Below, piece after piece: positions 57,812-64,000 of a DNA stretch of 64,000 nt. This stretch comes from an archaeon (GTDB lineage Archaea > Thermoproteota > Nitrososphaeria > Nitrososphaerales > Gagatemarchaeaceae). Location of the stretch: positions 1,433,206-1,497,205 of the forward strand of contig CP066694.1 in NCBI GenBank assembly GCA_016432545.1, read 5' to 3'. The position numbers and the translations under genes are program-made. Position 1 is the first letter of the stretch, and each line of letters starts with the position of its first letter. The notes beneath the pieces were generated by a model that saw only the letters and a list, made by a program, of their open reading frames with translations, was not told the origin of the DNA and searched no databases.

Positions 57812-58576
57812 ATGTACATGGACGACGTCTCGTACTCTGAGATCTGCGCGACACTCGGTATCGGTGATTACACGGCGCGGGAATGGAGAAGGAAACTAGG
57901 CCTGCCGGTCAGGCTCGGGTATGAGCCGGTGTCCTGGATGGATGTAAAGAATCTGAACGGGCTCAGTCCGAGGCAGGTTGTCGAGCGGGTTGCGGGGGCA
58001 TTCGGCATCAGGGCTGAGGAGATACGACTCATCCTGACGCGGTTCGACAAGCTCCGCCAGAAGGGCAAATCAGCCGGGAGGAACCTCACCCAGCTGCTCC
58101 TCACCGCCGTCTACGAATACCTCAGATGGCCTCCGTCGCGCAAGCAGCCCCAGTCACCCACGCTGTTTGCCAAGGTGTGCCAGGACAAAGGGTTTGCAAT
58201 CAGGCGTTCCAATCTGCTCAGTCTTAGCCGCCTTTACAAGGAGGCGGGGCTCTTCCCCCCTGCCCACCTGACAGCGGCGCAGCTTCTCGAAATAAGATGG
58301 CCGGTCCTGATGACCCGCATGGACCTGCCCGCCAAGGTCAGATCGGTGGCACTCGCATTCATATCGGAGGTGAAGTTCGAAGGCAAGAGTCCTGAGGGTG
58401 CGGTGGCCGCATCCCTCTTCACCGCGGCGAGAATCCTTTCGTTGAACAGGGCGCAGAGTGACTTCGCCAGTTTCTTCGGCATCACCGAGGTAACGGTCCG
58501 CCACGCCATCGTTGACATCTATGCCTATTACGAGAGCATGGGCCAGAATCCAACTGTCAAGGCGGGATTACCTTGA
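57812..58576 (+). CDS. TFB-cyclin-like protein without zinc ribbon, third gene of the candidate system
   Basis: At least 254 residues. N-terminal helix-turn-helix (DVSYSEICATLGIGDYTARE) followed by helical repeats; the final part (LPAKVRSVALAFISEVKFEG, ASLFTAARILSLNRAQSDFA, FGITEVTVRHAIVDIYAYY) matches a TFB second cyclin fold with its DNA-contacting helix-turn-helix. No zinc ribbon is present. The frame is open upstream (AQKFYELQSRFRE in frame from 57770) with no start codon before the ATG at 57812, so the true start is unclear; a frameshift or an unusual start is possible. Confidence 0.65.
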   Translation: MYMDDVSYSEICATLGIGDYTAREWRRKLGLPVRLGYEPVSWMDVKNLNGLSPRQVVERVAGAFGIRAEEIRLILTRFDKLRQKGKSAGRNLTQLLLTAVYEYLRWPPSRKQPQSPTLFAKVCQDKGFAIRRSNLLSLSRLYKEAGLFPPAHLTAAQLLEIRWPVLMTRMDLPAKVRSVALAFISEVKFEGKSPEGAVAASLFTAARILSLNRAQSDFASFFGITEVTVRHAIVDIYAYYESMGQNPTVKAGLP

Positions 58577-60432
58577 GCGCCGTGTCAGGCGAGGCCGGGG
58601 AGCTCATCCTGCCGAAGATAACCGAGAGTTCCCAGCTGCTGGCGGCTCTGGCAAGCACGGGCGCGGGATTCGAAGCCCTCGGCGGCAGCTCGCTGATGCT
58701 CACCGAACCGGTCGAGAACAGCGTCGACTCAATTATCCAGGCGCGCAAGGCAGGGTTCAGGGGGAAGGGGATTGTCAGGATCTTCATCGACCGGGGAAAG
58801 GAACGCGTCATCATCGTCGACAACGGGCTCGGCTTCATCAATCCGCGTCACATATGTGAGAAGCCGTTCGATTCGCTGAAGAAGTATGACCCGGACCTGA
58901 CCGGCAAGTTCGCAAGGGGCTTGCAGGGGTTCCGCTCCTACTGCGAAACCTTGAGGTTCGTGACCCGCCGCCGGGACGTCCCGGCAGGGGAGCAGTTCAG
59001 AGGAAGATCCGGCAACACCGTGTCGCTGGACTTCAGGGCCAGCAGGCCGGAGGTTGAGGCCGCAGTCGCTCCTGACGTCCTCTTCGAGGAATGGAGCTGG
59101 GGGGAGTTCAACCAGGGCGCAGTGGCGTTCTACGGGGACTGGAAGCAGGGGGAGTTCGCCAAGATCCGCAGGGAGAGGCTCACCCGGAGGATCGAGCGCC
59201 ATTTCGGGGAGCTGATACGCAAGGGGGAGGTTGAAATCCTGCTGTGGGAGGGAGAGGATCTCGTCGCCGGAAGAAAGGTCCCACGCAAGGAGTTCTACGA
59301 GTGCAAGCCGAAGGACTACGGCGAATACACCAAGATCGACGTTCCCGCTGCCCAATACAATGGCGGGTCAGCGAAGGGGGAAGCTGTCTTCGAACTCTAC
59401 CTGATGCCCGGGCCCAAGTCAGACAGGGACTACAGGCCCTTTCTCATGTACAAGGATCGGCCAGTGGGGGACTCTCCCATCGCACTGATTGGGGAGTTCG
59501 CTGAGGATGCGGTCTGGAACAGCTCTTACCTGACCGGCTACGTCAGGGCGGACTTCTGCGAGATCAACGAACTCAGGCTTGCCCTCAAGCCGGGGGCCGC
59601 CCGGGACTTCCTCTACCAGCAGCTTCTGAACGTCGAGGGGGCGCTCGCCACTGCGATCAAGGAGCACGCCAAGGGGCTGATCGACATCAGGAGGAGTCAG
59701 GAAATCAACCAGCTGGTAAACAAGCTGCAGTCCTTTCTCAAGGCCAAGAAGATATTCGACTTCAAGATTGCGCGCGAATCCGGTTCCATATCAACCGGAG
59801 ACGACGTGGAGACGCTCCAAGGGTCGGTGTCCCAAGGAACTGATGCCCAGTCAGCGTTCCCGGCAGCCTCGGGCGACCCGGCAGTGACAGGCGTCCCAGT
59901 CCAGGTCGAGCCGGTCGCGGGCGTCATCCCGGGCGGTGACCCCGGCGTCCACACAGGGCAGACGGATTTCGGCGGGACGGGAGGAGAGGGAGGCGGCAAA
60001 AAGGAGGGAGGGCCGGGAGGACCGGGTTCGGAGGCAGGGTACGGCAAGGACGGGTACCGGGACGCCAACGGGGAGCTGAACAAACTCCAAACGGTCGAGC
60101 AGCAGGTATCCTCGGGGGACGCGGCCTCTGCCAGCACCAGAACCTACAGGCGCAGGAAGCCGCGGGGGTTCAACATCACCACCCAGGACAACGAATTCTC
60201 CGAGTGGCTGTCAGATTTCGACGAACTTACCTCGACCGTGATAGTCAACAGCGGACACCTAAGATACAAGGCCAGGGACAATCCTGACGACCCCATCAAC
60301 AAAGACCTGCTGGCGTACCTCGCCGAACTCTACATCTGGGAAATCTGCAAGCTCGCTGGAAGGAAGAACAGCGAGTTCCCTGTGATGGACACCTTCCTCA
60401 AGACCAAATACGAATTCTTCGAGGTGGACTAG
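58573..60432 (+). CDS. GHKL-type ATPase, fourth gene of the candidate system
   Basis: A 619-residue protein with a TTG start overlapping the previous stop. The N-terminal 250 residues show the Bergerat fold: N box LTEPVENSVDSIIQARKAG (residues about 37-55), G1 box VIIVDNGLGFIN, and the lid/G2 region LTGKFARGLQGFRSYCETL. These motifs belong to GHKL ATPases (MutL, Hsp90, topoisomerase VI B, MORC). A second alpha/beta domain follows, then a Gly/Pro-rich linker (about residues 440-500) and a C-terminal domain (FNITTQDNEFSEWLSDFDEL). ATP-driven clamp closing on DNA is a likely mode (inference). Confidence 0.82.
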   Translation: MSAVSGEAGELILPKITESSQLLAALASTGAGFEALGGSSLMLTEPVENSVDSIIQARKAGFRGKGIVRIFIDRGKERVIIVDNGLGFINPRHICEKPFDSLKKYDPDLTGKFARGLQGFRSYCETLRFVTRRRDVPAGEQFRGRSGNTVSLDFRASRPEVEAAVAPDVLFEEWSWGEFNQGAVAFYGDWKQGEFAKIRRERLTRRIERHFGELIRKGEVEILLWEGEDLVAGRKVPRKEFYECKPKDYGEYTKIDVPAAQYNGGSAKGEAVFELYLMPGPKSDRDYRPFLMYKDRPVGDSPIALIGEFAEDAVWNSSYLTGYVRADFCEINELRLALKPGAARDFLYQQLLNVEGALATAIKEHAKGLIDIRRSQEINQLVNKLQSFLKAKKIFDFKIARESGSISTGDDVETLQGSVSQGTDAQSAFPAASGDPAVTGVPVQVEPVAGVIPGGDPGVHTGQTDFGGTGGEGGGKKEGGPGGPGSEAGYGKDGYRDANGELNKLQTVEQQVSSGDAASASTRTYRRRKPRGFNITTQDNEFSEWLSDFDELTSTVIVNSGHLRYKARDNPDDPINKDLLAYLAELYIWEICKLAGRKNSEFPVMDTFLKTKYEFFEVD

Positions 60433-60453
60433 ACGGGAGGAAAGGAGGAAGTA

Positions 60454-61347
60454 TTGGCTGCCATAGCGGCCCTGGTCCCCAAAATACAGAAGGACCAGTC
60501 GAAGGTCGGAAGCGCAATCGAGGCCTACGATACAAGGCACCTGTGGGCGCTAGGCGATCAGGTCGGGAAATACGAGTCCCTGGCGGGCAGCGAAGAGCAG
60601 GCCATCTCCGAGATTCTGACACATTTCGAATCTGGCCTGGTCAGGTTCCAGCCTGCCCTGCTGAAGAAGGCGCGGGCGGCGAGGAGGGCATTCCAGTCAG
60701 AAGAAGAGTACCTGGCATATGCCAAGGGGGTGAGTTACGGCAAGCTCAGGGAGGTTCTCCCCATTCTGGACTCGGACTTTGCCCAGGCCTTGGGGGTCCC
60801 ACAGGACGAGTTCACGAGACTGAGGGGCCTTCTCCCTAAGCTGACGTACGAGGAGACCCTGGCCGAGGTCAGGAAGATCAGGGAGAAGTATGACCCCGAA
60901 GGAATCACGGTTGACTACGACCAGGTCTGGGAGGACATGGAAGCATCGGTCACCGTCCTGAGCGCGGCGGTCAACAACAGAGACAGGACAGGCATGAGTG
61001 AATTCAGGCAGCTTTTCGGCGCCGATTTCATAACAAACAGCAGGCGGCTGATGGCGGCCCTGAACGACGAGACAGGCTTCAAGGGCATCACCGCCGGCCT
61101 CTCGAGGAATTTCGGCCGCGACCTAGACACCACCTCCCCCGGCCTCAAGGGAGAGATCAACCGGGTTGTGCACAGCCTGTCCCTCCTGAGGCGTGCAGAC
61201 CCCAAGGCTAGAGAGAGGTTCCGCGACAGAGTCGGGAAGATGATGATAGGCGAGCTGGGCACGCTGATGAAGGCTGCGAGCAGTGACGAGGAAACCGAGA
61301 GATACCTGAGGAGCAGGAAAATCATTGAGAGACTGAAGGTTCCATAA
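60454..61347 (+). CDS. unknown helical 297-residue protein, fifth gene of the candidate system
   Basis: TTG start preceded by a GGAGGAAAGGAGGAA ribosome-binding site. The protein is almost entirely helical and charged, with coiled-coil-like segments (KKARAARRAFQSEEEYLAYA, ERFRDRVGKMMIGELGTLMK). No catalytic motif seen. Its position between the GHKL ATPase and the helicase-nuclease (TAA then TTG of the next gene at once) suggests a bridging subunit. Confidence 0.62.
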   Translation: MAAIAALVPKIQKDQSKVGSAIEAYDTRHLWALGDQVGKYESLAGSEEQAISEILTHFESGLVRFQPALLKKARAARRAFQSEEEYLAYAKGVSYGKLREVLPILDSDFAQALGVPQDEFTRLRGLLPKLTYEETLAEVRKIREKYDPEGITVDYDQVWEDMEASVTVLSAAVNNRDRTGMSEFRQLFGADFITNSRRLMAALNDETGFKGITAGLSRNFGRDLDTTSPGLKGEINRVVHSLSLLRRADPKARERFRDRVGKMMIGELGTLMKAASSDEETERYLRSRKIIERLKVP

Positions 61348-64000
61348 TTGAGCAAGACCACCAGTGCAGGCCTCGATTTCACAAAGGAACAGCTGAAGAT
61401 CATTTCGCACCGCAACGGGCACCTCAGGATAATCGCCTGCCCTGGCTCCGGCAAGACCGAGGTCGTCTCCCAGCGAGTAGTCCGACTGATTGAGGGTGGC
61501 GTCGCGCCCAAGACGATCGTCGCGTTCACATTCACAGAAAAGGCGGCGGAGGAACTGAAGTTCAGGATCCGCCAGATTCTCGAGGAGCGGTGCCCAGACA
61601 GGGCCGATTTCGGGGACATGTTCGTCGGCACGATTCACTCGTTCTGCTTCCAGATGCTCAAGGAGCTGGTCCCGGAGTACCGTTCGTACGACGTGCTGGA
61701 CGACCCGAAGAGGGTCGCGTTCCTTTCGAAGGGGGCGAATTACTTCTACAACATCGGGCTCGTCAGGCTGGAGAAGACCCACGGTCTCTGGTACTTCCAG
61801 ACGATTGACCGGTTCATCGAAAGCGCCGACATTGTGATGACCGAGGATGTGGACCCGGACAGAATCACAGACAGGAGGTTCGCGGAGTGCTACGGGAACT
61901 ACAGGGCGTCCTTGGACAGGGAGAAGTACTTCGACTTCTCGTCCGTGATGCACGCCTTCGTCTCTCTCCTGAGGGACAACCGCGAGGTGAGGAAGGCTGT
62001 CCACGCCCGGATCAAGCATGTCGTCGTCGACGAATACCAAGATGTGAATAGAATCCAGGACCTGCTGGTCGAGCTCCTGTCAGAAGGCGCCGACTCCGTC
62101 TGCGTCGTCGGGGATGACGACCAGAACATATACCACTGGAGAGGCTCCGACGTGAGCATCATCAGGAGCTTCGCGAAAAAGTACGGACGGAGATACAGGG
62201 TCACCGAAGGGCGCCTTTCCACCAATTTCAGAAGCACAGGGGCAATCATAGACACCGCGAGGTCGTTGATAGAACACAACGACGAACGGCTGGCCAAGGA
62301 AATGGAGCCGAGCCGAAAGCTGCCGAGAAAGAGCGAACCGGGGGACATAATCTACCACCACTTCGGTTCCGACAACGAGGAGTACAGCTTCATACTTGAC
62401 AAAATCAGGGAGCTGCTGGGCACCGACTTCCTCGACAAAAGGAACAACCCGTTCTCCCTCTCGTACAGCGATTTCGCGGTCCTCGTTAGGAGCAACGCGG
62501 ATGCCGCCAAGGTAGTGGCGTTCCTCGACCGCAACCACATTCCATGCGTGGCCTACAGCGGGACGAGCGTCTTCGAAGCGCCCGAAGTCGTGCTGGCAAT
62601 GAATTGCATCGCATACCTTTTCGGGGCCAAGTCGTACCCGGACTTCGGGAAGACTCCCACTCTCAGCCAGCTAGGTGAGGCCTACAAGGCTGTGTTCGAC
62701 CGGAGGTTCACGGAGGCGAAGGTGGAAAAATTCATCGTGGGGATGGCGAGGGTAAGGAAAGAAGCGGACGCCCTCCTCACGAAAGGCAAGAAGGACTACT
62801 TCGGCGACCTCGGCCTCCAGGGGTTCTACTACAAGATACTCTCGGCGATGGGCGCAGGAAGATTTGACTTCGGGGATGTTACGAATTACAACCTCGCGGC
62901 TCTGAGCCGTGCCATCTCTGACTACGAGTCGGTCTGGATCAGGCTGAGAGCCAGCGAAGTCAGGTACTTCTTCAACTTTGTCAGATCCTTCGCAGAAAGC
63001 CACTACACAGACACGCAACACAGCGACGCTTCGGTGATCAATGCCGTCCACGTCCTTACCATCCACAAAGCGAAGGGGCTGGAGTACCCTGCCGTGTTCA
63101 TCCCCGGATTCGAAACAAGAAGGAAGCCTCTCTCAGGTTACAATTTCGTCGACAGCAAACTGTACGACGTCCGGAAGTACGAGGGGACCAAGGAGGACGA
63201 AAGGCGTGTCTATTACACAGCCATGACTAGGGCAGAGAAGTACCTCTTCATCAGCGGGTCAGAAGACCACGAGGGCAGGAAGCATTCGTACAAGTCCCAC
63301 CCCTTTGTCCAGGAGCTGGACTTCGGGCACGTCTCAGGCGTCGTGAAGCTGAAGAGGCTCCGCTCGGGCCTTCCTCCGAAGGCGGCCGTGTCGGGCACAT
63401 ACCCCACTTCGTTCACACAGCTGAACGCATACTCCCGGTGCCCGCAGGACTTCAGGCTGAGACACATCTACCAGTACAATGCAGGGGTCCCCGTCACCTT
63501 CGGCTACGGAACCAATGTCCACAATGCCCTCAACATAATCCACTCTGACTATGTCGAGAACAGGAAGGTCCCGGACGACGGCGAAATCGAGGCGCTGGTA
63601 AACAGGATATTCAAGCTCCGCTACGCCACAAAACCCATTGCAGACAGGATGAAGACGAGCGTGATCAGGATCGTGAAGAATTACGTGGGGCTCCACAAAG
63701 GCGACTTCGGCAGGATTCTTGAAACGGAGAAGAAGTTCGAATTCGCCCTCGACGACGCTCTCATCGCCGGCCAGATCGACCTCCTGAAGAAGGTCGACGA
63801 AAAGGGCTCTGTGACAGAGGTGGAGATAATCGATTTCAAGACCGAGCAGAACGACAGCATCTACACGGCTGATTATGAAAGGCAGCTCAGATTCTATGCA
63901 ATCGCATGTCTCGAATCCCTAGGACTGGACCCGCAGAAGGCGTACGTCCACCACCTCGACGAGAACAGGAAGAGCGAGGTGGACATATCCGCTTCAGTTC
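61348..64000 (+). CDS. UvrD/Rep helicase fused to a RecB-type nuclease, sixth gene (partial, runs off right edge)
   Basis: At least 884 residues with a TTG start directly after the previous stop. Helicase motifs: Ia-type IIACPGSGKTE (Walker A), AFTFTEKAAEELKFRI, VGTIHSFCF, VVVDEYQDVN (motif II), GDDDQNIYHWRGS (motif III), LSTNFRS (motif IV), VLTIHKAKGLEYPAVF (motif V), RRVYYTAMTRAEKYLF (motif VI). From about residue 690 a Cas4/RecB-like nuclease follows: SRCPQDFRLRHIY, GTNVHNAL, AGQIDLL and EIIDFKTEQ (D-x-K). The combination is like AddA/PcrA-RecB nucleases. The end is outside the window. Confidence 0.93.
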   Translation, partial: MSKTTSAGLDFTKEQLKIISHRNGHLRIIACPGSGKTEVVSQRVVRLIEGGVAPKTIVAFTFTEKAAEELKFRIRQILEERCPDRADFGDMFVGTIHSFCFQMLKELVPEYRSYDVLDDPKRVAFLSKGANYFYNIGLVRLEKTHGLWYFQTIDRFIESADIVMTEDVDPDRITDRRFAECYGNYRASLDREKYFDFSSVMHAFVSLLRDNREVRKAVHARIKHVVVDEYQDVNRIQDLLVELLSEGADSVCVVGDDDQNIYHWRGSDVSIIRSFAKKYGRRYRVTEGRLSTNFRSTGAIIDTARSLIEHNDERLAKEMEPSRKLPRKSEPGDIIYHHFGSDNEEYSFILDKIRELLGTDFLDKRNNPFSLSYSDFAVLVRSNADAAKVVAFLDRNHIPCVAYSGTSVFEAPEVVLAMNCIAYLFGAKSYPDFGKTPTLSQLGEAYKAVFDRRFTEAKVEKFIVGMARVRKEADALLTKGKKDYFGDLGLQGFYYKILSAMGAGRFDFGDVTNYNLAALSRAISDYESVWIRLRASEVRYFFNFVRSFAESHYTDTQHSDASVINAVHVLTIHKAKGLEYPAVFIPGFETRRKPLSGYNFVDSKLYDVRKYEGTKEDERRVYYTAMTRAEKYLFISGSEDHEGRKHSYKSHPFVQELDFGHVSGVVKLKRLRSGLPPKAAVSGTYPTSFTQLNAYSRCPQDFRLRHIYQYNAGVPVTFGYGTNVHNALNIIHSDYVENRKVPDDGEIEALVNRIFKLRYATKPIADRMKTSVIRIVKNYVGLHKGDFGRILETEKKFEFALDDALIAGQIDLLKKVDEKGSVTEVEIIDFKTEQNDSIYTADYERQLRFYAIACLESLGLDPQKAYVHHLDENRKSEVDISASV

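Noticed and set aside
58557-58841. Minus-strand frame across the start of the GHKL gene
   Set aside because: It is antisense to a well-supported gene and has no independent signals.
13203-64000. Integrase or relaxase expected for an integrative conjugative element
   Set aside because: I looked for tyrosine-recombinase (R..HxxR..Y), serine-recombinase and relaxase (HUH) patterns among the translated genes and found none; they may lie outside the window or be of an unknown type.

Overview
The window is archaeal. It carries the archaeal exosome superoperon (L37Ae, Rrp42, Rrp41, Rrp4, SBDS, proteasome alpha), prefoldin beta, a KEOPS Pcc1-type subunit, CTP-dependent riboflavin kinases, TFB-type factors, and many promoters with a TATA element about 26 bases before the start codon (leaderless mRNAs). 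GC is high. A Roadblock-like protein of a type I associate with Thaumarchaeota, and other small proteins of the same kind, suggest a high-GC relative of the Nitrososphaeria. That placement is inference.

Bases 1-13202 are conserved chromosome. An ECF vitamin transporter (probably riboflavin) diverges from a riboflavin kinase, and a second riboflavin kinase faces the first. Then come IPP isomerase, a DHH phosphoesterase, the exosome/proteasome operon on the minus strand, a glutamine amidotransferase, a JAMM protease, a lone LAGLIDADG protein, endonuclease IV and a tRNA-Lys(UUU) gene that appears to carry two small non-canonical introns.

From 13.2 kb on the content is accessory. Eight copies of a repeat of about 37 bases, all in the same orientation, each resemble the T-arm plus 3' acceptor strand of a tRNA, usually behind a palindrome. 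They separate small cargo blocks: a gamma-glutamylcyclotransferase-like gene, a cysteine synthase/EamA/Lrp block, a PD-(D/E)XK nuclease pair, and a DoxX/SnoaL block. Between these blocks lies a long conjugation-like backbone (about 20-51 kb): RHH regulator, TFB-like factor, ParB-like protein, VirB2-like pilin, VirB6-like channel, VirB3-like and VirB4-like proteins, a TadA/TadC secretion motor, four type-IV-pilin-like proteins, a VirD4/TraD-like coupling ATPase that looks split by a cargo block, six 21-bp iterons, another TFB and an ArdC-like protein. I see no integrase or relaxase.

From 52 kb to the right edge the content is defence-like: a HEPN protein, a Vsr endonuclease facing a C5 cytosine methyltransferase, then a tightly coupled plus-strand operon encoding a P-loop ATPase, an unknown protein, a TFB-cyclin-like protein, a GHKL ATPase, a second unknown protein and a UvrD helicase fused to a RecB-type nuclease. 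I do not recognise this combination as a named system. It and the repeat-delimited cassettes are the best candidates for undescribed biology here.
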